Below are positions 37,788 to 46,993 of a DNA stretch of 64,000 nucleotides, one piece after another. The notes under the pieces were generated by a model that was not told the DNA's origin, searched no databases, and saw only the letters and a list, made by a program, of their open reading frames with translations. Both the position numbers and the translations under genes were made by a program. How positions within the stretch are numbered: the stretch's first letter is position 1; every line of letters begins with the position of its first letter. Origin of the DNA: Bremerella volcania (lineage in GTDB: Bacteria > Planctomycetota > Planctomycetia > Pirellulales > Pirellulaceae). The stretch spans positions 124,001-188,000 of the forward strand of contig NZ_CP036289.1 of NCBI RefSeq assembly GCF_007748115.1, read 5' to 3'.

Positions 37788-38825
37788 TTAGTTCGTGAGG
37801 ATCTTCTCGCGAAGAAACTCGGCGGCGCTATCCCATTGGTCGACGGCGGCCTCCCAGTCGACCTCCATTGGCTTGATCGTCTTGGGGGATTCGACCTGCA
37901 GCGGGATGTCGAGCGTCGTGTTCAACGGAATCTGAGCACTCGGCCCGCGTGCCAGCGCGGTTTCGACTTCCGCCGAGAGTAAGTAGTCGACCAGCTTTTT
38001 CGCTGCTTCAGGATTCGGTCCCCCCTTGATGATGGCCAGCGTATTGGGAATGAAGAGCGTTCCGAGCTGGCCTTCTCCTTGATCCGGATAGACGATCGCC
38101 ACCGGGCGGCCCGATTGGATCTCGACGACGGCATCGTCCGTGTCAGTCAGGCCAAACGCGATTTCGCCGGAAGAGACGGCCTGGGCGACTTGCTTGTTGC
38201 CGGGAAACATCTTGGCGTTGGTCTGCAGCTTGGTGAAGAAATCTTTCGCTTTCTCGTCCCCCAGCTCCTCGAAGAGCACCGCCGCATGCGTGGCGGTCGT
38301 GCCGAAGAGCGGCTTGGCGTAGCCTCCCTTATCTTTCCACTTCTCGTCGGCCAGATCGAAGACCGAGCCAGGCCGTTCTCCTTCGGCCAGCAGATTGGTG
38401 TTCACGAGCAAGATACGAGCACGGGCCGCGAAGCCGAACCAGAAACCATCGGCCGAACGAAACGCCGCCGGGTACTCGTCCTCGTGCTGAGGATGATACG
38501 CCGCGAGCAGGTCGGCCTTTTGCAGGCGCAAGGTGTTCAGGATTTCGTTGTTCCAGAAAACATCGCACCGCGGGCGGTCCTTCTCGGCCAAGATTGCCTC
38601 GGTCAGACCGACCGTTTTGTTGGCCTCGGTATCGAACTTGGGGACCGCAGCCACTCCGGTCAGTTCGCGAAAGGCATGGAAGTGGTCCTCCGAGAACTCT
38701 TGATCGAGCGCCGTGTAGACGACGACCTCCTTCTTAGCCGCAGGTCGGCAAGCGGGCAGCAGCAGTCCGCACGATAACAGCAGGACGAGCGAGACAGCAC
38801 GACGTCGCGGGGCTGGGGCAGGCAT
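37788..38825 (-). CDS. Iron-type ABC transporter substrate-binding lipoprotein
   Basis: The 345-residue protein starts at the ATG 38825; upstream codons in the same frame belong to noise over the neighbouring gene. A lipoprotein signal is clear: AVSLVLLLSCGLLLPACRP with Cys at about residue 26. The mature part matches the FbpA/FutA-like family: VVVYTALDQEFSEDHFHAF at its start, FWNNEILNTLRL, and GEIAFGLTDTDDAVVEI later. These proteins deliver Fe3+ to a membrane permease; none is encoded here, so it may use a distant one or bind another ligand. Its start lies one base after the upstream gene's stop. Confidence 0.88.
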   Translation of the reverse strand: MPAPAPRRRAVSLVLLLSCGLLLPACRPAAKKEVVVYTALDQEFSEDHFHAFRELTGVAAVPKFDTEANKTVGLTEAILAEKDRPRCDVFWNNEILNTLRLQKADLLAAYHPQHEDEYPAAFRSADGFWFGFAARARILLVNTNLLAEGERPGSVFDLADEKWKDKGGYAKPLFGTTATHAAVLFEELGDEKAKDFFTKLQTNAKMFPGNKQVAQAVSSGEIAFGLTDTDDAVVEIQSGRPVAIVYPDQGEGQLGTLFIPNTLAIIKGGPNPEAAKKLVDYLLSAEVETALARGPSAQIPLNTTLDIPLQVESPKTIKPMEVDWEAAVDQWDSAAEFLREKILTN

Positions 38826-38826
38826 T

Positions 38827-39285
38827 TCAGGAAGCAGCTTTCGACTTGCGAGGGGTGATTTTCCAGCGAATGCCCCAAATGACCAACGAGATGGCGCTCG
38901 TGACGAACAGGGCCACCAGCGTGGTCGTTTGGCCGGTGAGGATGGGGATCGAGTTCGATTGCTGGGCAAAAAACAACGCGACCACGACCAGCACCACCAC
39001 GTTGGCGACCATCCAGCCCACGTCCGATTGGCGTTCGTAGTGGCTGCTGCCGAACAGGTGCTGATGATCCAGAATCGAAGTTCGCAGGTGGCCAGCCGCC
39101 AGCAGAAACTGATAGACCACAGCAATCCCCCAGATCACCAGCGCCGGCATCATCACCGAGGCATGCTGCGGGGCAGGCGTAGGCCAATCGAGCCCCGAGG
39201 CCACCGCGCCGGCGAAGCAAATCAACGCACAAGCCGCATGAGCTTTGGGTAAACCAGATTTTCCGGGGGACGTGTGGTCCTGCAT
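38827..39285 (-). CDS. Small membrane protein of unknown function
   Basis: The 152-residue product from the ATG at 39285 has four hydrophobic segments (about 20-35, 45-65, 90-110, 115-135) and a basic tail (WKITPRKSKAAS). A TTG at 39303 would add six residues. No family is recognised. The next gene, the iron-type binding protein, begins one base after this stop, so both are probably translated from one mRNA; whether this protein is part of the transport process is unknown. Confidence 0.65.
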   Translation of the reverse strand: MQDHTSPGKSGLPKAHAACALICFAGAVASGLDWPTPAPQHASVMMPALVIWGIAVVYQFLLAAGHLRTSILDHQHLFGSSHYERQSDVGWMVANVVVLVVVALFFAQQSNSIPILTGQTTTLVALFVTSAISLVIWGIRWKITPRKSKAAS

Positions 39286-39376
39286 GGGGGCGAACAACAA
39301 CAAAGACGCGAAATCAATTTTCGTCTAAAATACCACCAATTGGTTTGTTTGTCTTCTCTTCGGACAAAGGCGGCCC

Positions 39377-40900
39377 ATGGTCCGACTGCTCGCTATCCTC
39401 ATCGTCGGTGCACTCCTGCTACCAGGTTGTAGTTCGTCTGAGCCCACGGCAAAGCCCGCCGCCGCGCCACCCTCTGCGGAAACCGCTCAGGCCAAGCCAG
39501 CCGAGGCGAAGCCGCCAGAGCCGAATAAAGAGCCCCCGAAAATGCGTTCCGGCAGCGCGAGCTTCAGCAAGCCGTCCTCCGGCGGGGCCGATTCCCTGGG
39601 GCCGAACTTCTTCAGCGGGGAAGGACTCCGCGAGCGCCTGAAGGTTGGTCGCATCGAGCCGGAAGTGCAGTTCGAGGTCGATCCGGCCAAGCTCGAGGCC
39701 AACGGCATCCGCGCCATCCAGGGGAAGCACGTCACGATCTATACCGACCTGCCGTCTTCGCACGAGATCGACGAGTTGCCGACCGTCTTCGACGCGGCTT
39801 ATCCGCAGTGGTGTGAGTACTTCCACGTCGATCCCGCCGCTAACGACGACTGGAAGGTCAAAGCGGTGTTGATGTCCAACAAAGAGACCTTCCGCAAAGC
39901 AGGCCTCTTTCCCGATTCACTGCCCGAGTTTTTGCACGGCTACTACCAGGGGGACGCCGTCTGGCTGTTGGATCAGCCCAGCGACTACTACCGCCGGCAC
40001 CTGCTCATCCATGAGGGAACGCATGCGTTCATGATGATCCTCCTGGGTGGGGCGGGGCCTCCGTGGTACATGGAAGGGATGGCCGAGCACTTCGGGACGC
40101 ACCGCTGGGAAAACGGCCAGCTCGCCACCCGCGTGATGCCCCCATCCAAAGACGCGACCCCGATGTGGGGGCGCATCAAGATCATTCAAGATGAAGTCGC
40201 TGGGGGCAGTGCGCTGTCGCTCACGCGGATCATGGGCACGCCGCAGCAGTCCTTTCTGCAGAACCGCCCTTACGCGTGGTGCTGGGGGGCGTGTGCCTTT
40301 TTGGATAACCATAGTCTGTCACAAGAGGCATTTCGTGACATGGTCACCCAGGTTCGCTTGACTGGTGGTTTCAGCGAACGGCTGCTGAACGAACTGGGCG
40401 ACGTCATGCCGCAACTGGCCGAATCTTGGGAACTGTTCGTCACCAATGCCGAATATGGCTACGACTGGCAGCGGAACGAAGTCGTCTACCGCGACCCGGT
40501 TCCCTTTAGCGGCGAAGTGATGACCGCCGAGATCAGCGCCGATCGCGGTTGGCAATCGACCGGCATTCTGCTGGACAGCAGCAGCAACTTCGAGGTGACC
40601 GCCAGCGGCGAGTACGTCATTCGCAACGATGGCCAGCCGTGGATGTGCCAGCCCAACGGCGTGACGATCCATTACCACAAAGGAAAACCGCTCGGCCAAC
40701 TGGTCGGAGCCCTCCGAGCCGAGCCCTGGCCCGGCGGAGCCATCACGCCCCTGGTTACCGCCAACGAAGTCGGCCTGGGGACTTCCCTCTTTCCGGAAGG
40801 TCCCTGTGTGCTGTTTCTGAAGGTGAACGAGAGCCCTGACCAACTAGGTGATAATCAGGGCACGATTCAAATTCAGATCAAACGGGCAGCAAAGAACTAG
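39377..40900 (+). CDS. Lipoprotein with HExxH metalloprotease-like domain
   Basis: The product is 507 residues. A lipoprotein signal (LAILIVGALLLPGCSSSEP, Cys near residue 17) is followed by a Pro/Ala/Lys-rich linker (to ~75). The central domain holds HEGTH in RRHLLIHEGTHAFMM and then WYMEGMAEHFGTHRW, where the Glu of EGMAEHFG would be the third zinc ligand, as in gluzincin-type DUF1570-like peptidases. The C-terminal ~130 residues are beta-rich (GEYVIRNDGQPW) and could bind a surface ligand. A periplasmic or surface protease is likely; activity not proven. Confidence 0.75.
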   Translation: MVRLLAILIVGALLLPGCSSSEPTAKPAAAPPSAETAQAKPAEAKPPEPNKEPPKMRSGSASFSKPSSGGADSLGPNFFSGEGLRERLKVGRIEPEVQFEVDPAKLEANGIRAIQGKHVTIYTDLPSSHEIDELPTVFDAAYPQWCEYFHVDPAANDDWKVKAVLMSNKETFRKAGLFPDSLPEFLHGYYQGDAVWLLDQPSDYYRRHLLIHEGTHAFMMILLGGAGPPWYMEGMAEHFGTHRWENGQLATRVMPPSKDATPMWGRIKIIQDEVAGGSALSLTRIMGTPQQSFLQNRPYAWCWGACAFLDNHSLSQEAFRDMVTQVRLTGGFSERLLNELGDVMPQLAESWELFVTNAEYGYDWQRNEVVYRDPVPFSGEVMTAEISADRGWQSTGILLDSSSNFEVTASGEYVIRNDGQPWMCQPNGVTIHYHKGKPLGQLVGALRAEPWPGGAITPLVTANEVGLGTSLFPEGPCVLFLKVNESPDQLGDNQGTIQIQIKRAAKN

Positions 40901-40922
40901 GCCCAACCAGTTACGGTACGGC

Positions 40923-42281
40923 CTACTTCCCGATGCAGTAAAGATGTTCTTTCCCGCGGATAAAGAGCTTGCCGCCGGCGACCGCTGGCGAAGCGATCGT
41001 CGTGTCTTTCACCTGGTTTTCGCTCACGAGCTCGAACGTATCTTTCGCGGCGACTACCTTGCAGTTGCCGTCGATGTTCAGGAAGTAAACGTTGCCGCCA
41101 GCGACGATCGGCGAGGCCTTGAAGTTGCCACCCAGACGTTCGCGCCAAAGTAGTTCACCATCTTTCGTGCTATAGCAGTGGGCGATCCCGTCGTCGGTGA
41201 CCGTGAAGAGCATGCCACCCGCATACACCGGCGAAGGCGTGTCAGGCGTCGACTTATCGATGGTCCATTGAATCGCGTCTTCGGTGAGTTCCCCTTCGTT
41301 ACCATCCAGCGTCACGGCCAGCAGCGGCTTTCGCATGCCGCGCGTGGTGAAGATCTTTCCTTCGGCGGCAATCGGTCCCGTCACCGTGCGACCACCGACC
41401 AGCCCTGGCAAGTACCACAGGCGCTTGCCGGTGTGGGGATCGTACGCATCCAGCGTGTTGCCCCCCATGACCACCAGTTGCACCTGGCCATCTTTCTGCA
41501 GCAGAAGGGGCGTGGTGTATGCGTCTGCTTCTTCCGCCGGGGCACCGGTCATCCGCATCGTCATCCACTTCTTTTCGCCTGTCTTCAGATCATGGGCGAT
41601 CAGGTAACTTTTGACCGATTCCTTCTGCAGATCGGCCAACGAGTCTTGCATGCAGACCGAAATCACCAGGCCGTCGTAAACGACGGGGCTGTTGGCGTGT
41701 CCCCACCAGATCGAATATGTGCCGTACTCTTGCTGCAGGTTATGACGCCACAACTCTTCGCCATCGAGGTTGTAGGTAGCCAGCAAACCATTGCCGAAGT
41801 GCACGACGACCTGATCGCCGCTGACCACGGGAGATGGACTAGCCATGTTGTGCAAATTGTGAAACTTCTGAGACTTGCGCTTCGGTGCCTCGCGCGGCGT
41901 TTCGGCTTGATCGACCAGGATGTTCAGTTCGATCTGGCCTGTCTTCGCATCGAGACGCAACAGACGCAGTTCGTTGGCTTCGTTCTGCAGCGTGACGAAG
42001 ACGTGATCGCCAACGATCGCCGGGGTCGAATCCCCCCAGCCGTTGAGTTGGGTCTTCCAGGCCAGGTTCTCCTGATCATTCCACTTCGTGGGTACATTGG
42101 TTGCCGCACTGAAGCCAATGCCTTCTGGCCCGCGCCAGGCAGGCCAATCGTTAGAATCGCCCTGAAAAAGGGGTTTCCAGCCCGATTCTTCAGCAGCAAG
42201 GGGGGCAGAAACCATGAAAAGAACGAGAAAAAGAGTCCAGCTAAAGCGAACTGCCGGAATAGAAATTTCGATCATCATCAT
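40923..42281 (-). CDS. Secreted PQQ-like beta-propeller (BamB-like) protein
   Basis: The 452-residue product begins with three Met codons and a signal peptide ending SAPLAAEE. The mature protein consists of repeats of the WD-like PQQ type, with blades such as ENLAWKTQLNGWGDSTPAIV, TYNLDGEELWRHNL and YSTKDGELLWRERL. PQQ_2-like propellers are abundant in planctomycetes and lack the residues for PQQ catalysis, so a binding or scaffold role is more likely than dehydrogenase activity. It converges on the lipoprotein gene before it, 22 bases apart. Confidence 0.88.
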   Translation of the reverse strand: MMMIEISIPAVRFSWTLFLVLFMVSAPLAAEESGWKPLFQGDSNDWPAWRGPEGIGFSAATNVPTKWNDQENLAWKTQLNGWGDSTPAIVGDHVFVTLQNEANELRLLRLDAKTGQIELNILVDQAETPREAPKRKSQKFHNLHNMASPSPVVSGDQVVVHFGNGLLATYNLDGEELWRHNLQQEYGTYSIWWGHANSPVVYDGLVISVCMQDSLADLQKESVKSYLIAHDLKTGEKKWMTMRMTGAPAEEADAYTTPLLLQKDGQVQLVVMGGNTLDAYDPHTGKRLWYLPGLVGGRTVTGPIAAEGKIFTTRGMRKPLLAVTLDGNEGELTEDAIQWTIDKSTPDTPSPVYAGGMLFTVTDDGIAHCYSTKDGELLWRERLGGNFKASPIVAGGNVYFLNIDGNCKVVAAKDTFELVSENQVKDTTIASPAVAGGKLFIRGKEHLYCIGK

Positions 42282-42423
42282 TTGTGGGGTAAGATTGGGG
42301 GAGTGGAAAGGAGGAGTGATTGCACTTAACTTACCACGTGGCCGCAGCGAAATCGACTTTTTTCAATCAACGTGGTCTGCCGAGCGACGGGCAGGCAAGA
42401 AGGGGCGACGACGGGGGAGCTTG

Positions 42424-42627
42424 ATGACCGAAAACGATAAATACCCGGAACTTCGCGAATACCTGCGTGGTCAGAACTACTCGGACGTGGAAATCGACCA
42501 CATCATCGCCGAAGTTCGTGAATACGAGGCCGAAACCCAGGTTGACTCGATTATGGATAGCATCGATTCGGGACACCTCGATATCCAGGCACTGATCGAC
42601 GATGCCCTGAAAAAGTTGGCCGACTAG
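42424..42627 (+). CDS. Small acidic protein of unknown function
   Basis: The ATG at 42424 follows GGGGAG, a good ribosome-binding site, and opens a 67-residue frame; the same frame is open upstream to 42214 but only as low-quality sequence. The protein is acidic and helical (ELREYLRGQNYSDVEIDHI; SIMDSIDSGHLDIQALIDDA). It contains no cysteines or membrane segment. It could be a small regulatory or adaptor protein. It is separated by 201 bases from the TlpA-like gene downstream. Confidence 0.65.
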   Translation: MTENDKYPELREYLRGQNYSDVEIDHIIAEVREYEAETQVDSIMDSIDSGHLDIQALIDDALKKLAD

Positions 42628-42828
42628 AGCGCGTGCCAGAATCGTAGCCACTTGAGGGCGTGCTGCGCATTTACATATGAATTTCGCGGGCGGACGCCTT
42701 TCTTCTAACCCCTGGGCGGCGATAATACAGTGTCTTGCCACCAATCGACCGGCGACCGCACGTTAGCCACCGGCAAGATCCCCCCAATCTATCGCACGCC
42801 AAAATCACTCTGATTCCTGGAAATTCGA

Positions 42829-43992
42829 ATGCTGATGAAACGATTCGTTGTTGCTGCCTGTGTGAGCTCGTCGTTATTTGCTTTCGTCGCTTGCAACCGT
42901 GCCGCTGACGACGCGGTACCTGCGGCCGAAGCCGAATCCACTGGCGGAGAAGTGCTGGCCCAAGATAGCCTGGCGACCTTCGTGGCTAACCCCACCGACA
43001 CCGAGCCGCTGATGGATTTCACCAACGCCAACTTCGAGGCGCTTCAGAAAGAGATGTCCGGCCCCAGTGAAGTTACCCAGAAGCACATCGAAGGCATCCG
43101 CAAGAGTATCGCCGGAGTCGATCCAGGCGATAACGAACAGGCCGCCGGTCTGCTCAACAGCATCGAGAAATCGCTGCAGGTCTTCGAGTTTCGTCTGGTC
43201 GCCAAAGGATTCACGCTCGACGAGGTCCAAGCGAAGGTCACCGAGAACCCCAGCGACGTCGAGGCGATTGACTTGTACGCCGTGAAGATCGACATGGTTT
43301 CGTCCGAGATGCATGACGACATCCCGCAGATGGAAGCGTTCGTCAAGAATGAAGCGGACTTCATTGTTTCCAATGCCGAGAAGGTCGATGATTCGAAAGT
43401 GAAGATCGCCTACAGAAAGGCCGCGATCGTCCTGCAGTCGATCGCTCAAGACGTCGACCGCTTGAAGTCCTACGAGAAGATCATCGGTAATGAGATGACT
43501 CCGATCGACGCCCAGGCCTGGGTCAACGGCGACGGCTTCACGCCAGAAGAACTTGAGGGAAAAGTGATCCTGCTCGACTTCTGGGCGGTCTGGTGCGGTC
43601 CTTGCGTCGCCGGATTTCCTCATATGATCGAGTGGCAAGAGGAGTACGGCGAGGAAGGCCTTCAGGTGATCGGCATCACGCGCTACTTCAACTTCGATTG
43701 GCCCGAAGGTGCCGAAGGACCAGGGCAAGTCGAAGACGGAGAAGTCCCGCCGGCCCAAGAAGAAGCCATGCTCAATAAGTTCGTCGCCGAGCACGGCCTG
43801 AAACATCCCACGGCATTGGTCGCCGATCCAGACCAGTTCTACGAGTCGTATGCCGTATCGGTCATTCCTCACATGGTCCTCATCGGCCGCGACGGCAAGA
43901 TCCGCAAAGTAGTCGGCGGCATCGGCGAGGCAGGCATCAAATCGCTGGACGAAGCGATCCAAAAAGCCTTGGCCGAACCAGCACCGCAGTAG
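42829..43992 (+). CDS. TlpA-like thioredoxin-fold protein
   Basis: The 387-residue protein has a thioredoxin-like domain in its C-terminal third with the redox site WAVWCGPC (Cys256 and Cys259) and the TlpA-type GLQVIGITRYFNFDWPEG, followed by the cis-Pro region SVIPHMVLIG. The N-terminal ~230 residues are helical and unrelated, after a lipoprotein-like signal (CVSSSLFAFVACNRAADDA). TlpA-like proteins reduce disulfides of secreted or cytochrome proteins, and the helical part may bind a partner. Several starts exist (ATG 42829, 42835). Confidence 0.85.
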   Translation: MLMKRFVVAACVSSSLFAFVACNRAADDAVPAAEAESTGGEVLAQDSLATFVANPTDTEPLMDFTNANFEALQKEMSGPSEVTQKHIEGIRKSIAGVDPGDNEQAAGLLNSIEKSLQVFEFRLVAKGFTLDEVQAKVTENPSDVEAIDLYAVKIDMVSSEMHDDIPQMEAFVKNEADFIVSNAEKVDDSKVKIAYRKAAIVLQSIAQDVDRLKSYEKIIGNEMTPIDAQAWVNGDGFTPEELEGKVILLDFWAVWCGPCVAGFPHMIEWQEEYGEEGLQVIGITRYFNFDWPEGAEGPGQVEDGEVPPAQEEAMLNKFVAEHGLKHPTALVADPDQFYESYAVSVIPHMVLIGRDGKIRKVVGGIGEAGIKSLDEAIQKALAEPAPQ

Positions 43993-44030
43993 ACTTCAAC
44001 AAACCGCGAATCCCTCTAGCCCAATAATCC

Positions 44031-44059
44031 AGTCCCCTCGCCCTTCAGAAGCGAGGGAT
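44031..44059. repeat. Intergenic imperfect palindrome, family copy 4
   Basis: The unit reads AGTCCCCTCGCCCTTCAGAA then GCGAGGGATATG. Compared with the copies at 26185 and 33014 the left arm is conserved and the right arm truncated. It lies between the convergent ends of the TlpA-like and epmB genes. Confidence 0.5.
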
Positions 44060-44078
44060 ATGAACGTGCGTGCGCCGA

Positions 44079-45125
44079 CTAACCAATTACCCGCTTGCTC
44101 GCATCTCCCGCGATTTCCTCGACGTATCTTGGTACAGCGTAGCCAGGCAGACGGCTCCGCATGGTTTTGACGATGCGCAGCCCCTCGGCCCGCGGAACCT
44201 CGAAGTGGGCGGCGCCTTGGACGCGGTCGAGCTGATGCAGGTAATATGGCATGACGTTCAAATCGAGCAGTTTTTCCGACAGTTCGATCAACGTTTCGGC
44301 ATCGTCGTTCACCCCTTTCAGGAGCACGCTTTGATTGAGCAGGGGAACCTGGGCTTCGCTCAACCGGGCCAGCGCCGCGGCGACGTCGTCGGCCAGTTCG
44401 TGGGGGTGGTTCACATGGATGACCACAAACGGGCGGAGCCGCGTGCCGGTCAGCCAGGCCAGAAGGCTGTCGCAGACACGGCTGGGGATCATCACCGGTA
44501 GCCGGGTATGAACTCGCAACCGGCGAATGTGCCTGGCTGCGGCGATTTTCTCGGCCAGTAGCGTCAAAACGCCATCGGTCAGCGTCAGCGGGTCCCCGCC
44601 GGATAACAAAATTTCGTGAAGGCTCTCGTCCTGATGGATCGCCCCCAGAGCCGAACTCCACGCGTCGATCCCCTTAGGACCTTCCCCATAAGGAAAATGC
44701 CGCCGGAAACAGTACCGGCAATGAACCGCACACGCCCCTGTCGTCACCATCAGGGCCCGGCCGTGATACTTTTGCAGTAGGCCTGGCGTCAGCATCGCTT
44801 CGTCGTCGCCGACAGGATTCGCCGTAAAGCTTTCTGTGACAAAGGTTTCCTGCTCGACAGGCAGCACTTGCCGAAGCAGTGGATCGCCAATATCGCCGCG
44901 GCGCATCTTGGCGGCGAACTCGCGCGGGACGAACAGCGGGAAGCCGTCGGCCGCCGCCAAGCCGGTTTGCCAACTGCTTTCTGGCAGTTGAAGGTGCTCG
45001 GCCAAGTCGCTGGCGCGACGGAAAGCGGCCCGCATCGAGGCTTTCCAACCCTCGCTAGGCGATGTGGCGGGGTTCGCGATACAATTGCTACTCGCAGATT
45101 GCGAATCGGTAGTTACAATGTTCAT
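44079..45125 (-). CDS. epmB: EF-P lysine 2,3-aminomutase (EpmB/KamA family)
   Basis: EpmB is a radical-SAM, PLP enzyme that isomerises lysine to beta-lysine for elongation factor P. The iron-sulfur motif CxxxCxxC is at residues 132-139 (CAVHCRYCF). The 348-residue length and SGGDPLTLTD match the EpmB group rather than the longer catabolic KamA. It is divergent from the EF-P gene at 45202, a pairing that supports this assignment. The ligase EpmA, which attaches beta-lysine, is not in the window. EpmB rather than a general KamA is favoured by size and neighbour. Confidence 0.9.
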   Translation of the reverse strand: MNIVTTDSQSASSNCIANPATSPSEGWKASMRAAFRRASDLAEHLQLPESSWQTGLAAADGFPLFVPREFAAKMRRGDIGDPLLRQVLPVEQETFVTESFTANPVGDDEAMLTPGLLQKYHGRALMVTTGACAVHCRYCFRRHFPYGEGPKGIDAWSSALGAIHQDESLHEILLSGGDPLTLTDGVLTLLAEKIAAARHIRRLRVHTRLPVMIPSRVCDSLLAWLTGTRLRPFVVIHVNHPHELADDVAAALARLSEAQVPLLNQSVLLKGVNDDAETLIELSEKLLDLNVMPYYLHQLDRVQGAAHFEVPRAEGLRIVKTMRSRLPGYAVPRYVEEIAGDASKRVIG

Positions 45126-45201
45126 CTTTCCATTTTACCGAAATGGACAGGGGCGGAAGGCGCCCTTAAGCGACGGATATCTTTTTTCAGCGAGTCCCCA
45201 C

Positions 45202-45768
45202 GTGCAATACAGTACCAGCGATTTTCGTAAAGGTTTGAAGGTCCAGATCGACGGCGAACCGTACGTCATGACCGAGTGCAACTTCGTGAAGCCGGGCAAG
45301 GGAAACGCACTGTACAAGTGCAAGCTCAAGAACCTGATCCGCGGCACGAACTTGGACCGTACCTGGCGTGGTGGTGAAACGCTGGAATCGGCCGACGTCG
45401 AAGAAACCGACGTGCAGTTCCTCTACAAGCAAGGGGACACGTGGGTCTTCATGGACAACGAGTCGTTCGAGCAGTACGAACTCGACGCCGACGCCGTGGG
45501 GGACGGTTGGAAGTTCCTGAAGGACGGCATGAAGTGCATGATGACCTTGTTCAACGGCAACCCGCTGGACATGACCCCGCCAATGCAGGTCGAAATGGAA
45601 GTCACTTACTGCGAGCCAGGTGCCAAGGGGAACACGGCCACCAACGTGACCAAGCCCGCCACCATTGAAACCGGCGCCGAGATCCAGGTCCCCATGTTCG
45701 TGAACCTGGGGGACGTCATCAAAGTCGACACCCGCGACGGGACCTACGTCGAACGCGTGAAGAAGTAA
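45202..45768 (+). CDS. efp: Elongation factor P
   Basis: EF-P rescues ribosomes stalled at consecutive prolines. The 188-residue call uses the GTG at 45202, since the conserved sequence begins right there (MQYSTSDFRKGLKVQIDGEP); the frame is open back to 45064. The modifiable lysine is Lys33 in KPGKGNALYK, matching Lys34 of E. coli. The domain boundaries and the end VKVDTRDGTYVERVK are standard (read IKVDTRDGTYVERVKK here). The divergent neighbour epmB suggests that Lys33 is beta-lysylated. Confidence 0.96.
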   Translation: MQYSTSDFRKGLKVQIDGEPYVMTECNFVKPGKGNALYKCKLKNLIRGTNLDRTWRGGETLESADVEETDVQFLYKQGDTWVFMDNESFEQYELDADAVGDGWKFLKDGMKCMMTLFNGNPLDMTPPMQVEMEVTYCEPGAKGNTATNVTKPATIETGAEIQVPMFVNLGDVIKVDTRDGTYVERVKK

Positions 45769-45797
45769 ACGCCGCTTCGACAAGTGGAATCCAATGG

Positions 45798-45831
45798 GAA
45801 ACGCTCGGCTACTGGTCGAGCGTTTCTTTTT
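45798..45831 (+). terminator. Rho-independent terminator after efp
   Basis: The stem GAAACGCTCG pairs perfectly with CGAGCGTTTC around a nine-base loop and is followed directly by TTTTT. It begins 30 bases after the efp stop and also overlaps the last codons of the opposite gene, so it can serve as terminator for efp. A very similar stem occurs at 47129. Confidence 0.8.
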
Positions 45832-46486
45832 GGGTCGCCCATTCATCCGGTAGCGGCATATCGATCATAAAGTGTTTCCACTGTTCGGCCTCCGACTTCG
45901 GCACCGGCTTGAACGAATGATGTTGAAGACCAAGGCCAGGTAGAAAGTCTCGATTCAAGTATTTCACTACCTGGTCGAACCGCTTGGGAAAGTACTCGCG
46001 GCAAACGACTTCTTTGCCGACTCCTAAGCTCTCGACACGAATTGCCATGGCGAATTGAAACGGAACGTCTGCTTCGTAGGCGTCGTCGAGCGAACAGAAA
46101 TCGGCATTACGTAGCACGGCACAAATCGCAGCGATATGCCAGTCGCTTACGAAGAACTCGGTTTGCATCACCGGCATTTCGGGGTTGTTGAAATCGACGT
46201 AGCGATAGATGCCGCTGCCAGAGCGATGGAAGCGAAGCTCTTCGATGAAACTCGTCGTATTCATGCGGACGAACTGAAACGAGTTGAAGCTCTCCGGTAC
46301 GATCTCGTCGGTCTTCAGCAGCGAAGTATTGGGCCGTGATTCGCTGAGAGGATAAGAATGGAAGTCATCGACCCGAGTGGATGATGTGAGGTAGATCGTT
46401 TGATTCCAACAGGCGATCATCGCATCGATACCCAGAACGACGGCAAGCAGCATGCCAGCAAAAGACAGGATGCGACTGAATATCAC
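45809..46486 (-). CDS. Membrane-anchored protein of unknown function
   Basis: The 225-residue protein has one N-terminal hydrophobic segment (ILSFAGMLLAVVLGIDAMIA) as anchor or signal, then a soluble domain without a recognised motif. It is rich in aromatic residues. Its start lies 6 bases after the stop of the next gene at 46493, so both are likely co-expressed. The 3' end overlaps the efp terminator. Function unknown. Confidence 0.6.
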   Translation of the reverse strand: MIFSRILSFAGMLLAVVLGIDAMIACWNQTIYLTSSTRVDDFHSYPLSESRPNTSLLKTDEIVPESFNSFQFVRMNTTSFIEELRFHRSGSGIYRYVDFNNPEMPVMQTEFFVSDWHIAAICAVLRNADFCSLDDAYEADVPFQFAMAIRVESLGVGKEVVCREYFPKRFDQVVKYLNRDFLPGLGLQHHSFKPVPKSEAEQWKHFMIDMPLPDEWATQKETLDQ

Positions 46487-46492
46487 GGTAGC

Positions 46493-46993
46493 CTACTCCG
46501 GCGGAACCATGTGTTGGATGCGGGTCATCACGTTTTCGCACGAGCCAGGATCGTACACGGCTGACTCTGGCTTTTCGGTCAGCACGTTGTAAACCAAAAG
46601 GATGTTCACCAGCACGTCCTTCTCGACGCATAGTGAAACGAAGTTGAACGGGTAGATCACCTTGTCGCGATCGGGAGAAACCACGCCGATCGCCGCAAAC
46701 GGCGGGTCGCTGTCGGTGAGATCGATGTTGACCCATTGCCACGAGAGAGCCTGGACGATTTGGTTGCCCCACAGGCTGCCCAGCAGCATGACGAGGTCTT
46801 CCTCCGCGTCCAGTTCAGGCCCGCATCCCTTTTGAATCTCACGCACGCACTGGTCGATCGCCTCGATAATGACCTGGGGAGAATCGCCGAGCGACACGTC
46901 CAAGATCTCCGCCGCATCGGCTGCCACCAGATCCATCAGACGCATGGTCTCGGCACTGGGCGACGACTGAACGACATGGGCAGGATCAGGCAT
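46493..46993 (-). CDS. Small soluble protein of unknown function
   Basis: The 166-residue protein has no signal and no membrane segment. Helices early on (LMDLVAADAAEILDVSLGD) are followed by a beta-rich region with a stretch such as NQIVQALSWQWVNIDLTDSD, somewhat like DUF3806-type immunity or SMI1-like folds, though I cannot assign it. It lies directly upstream of the membrane-anchored gene in the same operon. It could be a cytosolic partner for that protein. Confidence 0.6.
   Translation of the reverse strand: MPDPAHVVQSSPSAETMRLMDLVAADAAEILDVSLGDSPQVIIEAIDQCVREIQKGCGPELDAEEDLVMLLGSLWGNQIVQALSWQWVNIDLTDSDPPFAAIGVVSPDRDKVIYPFNFVSLCVEKDVLVNILLVYNVLTEKPESAVYDPGSCENVMTRIQHMVPPE

Noticed and set aside
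38826-39125. N-terminal extension of the iron-binding protein gene
   Set aside because: The extension overlaps the small membrane protein and lacks homology; the lipoprotein signal begins at 38825.
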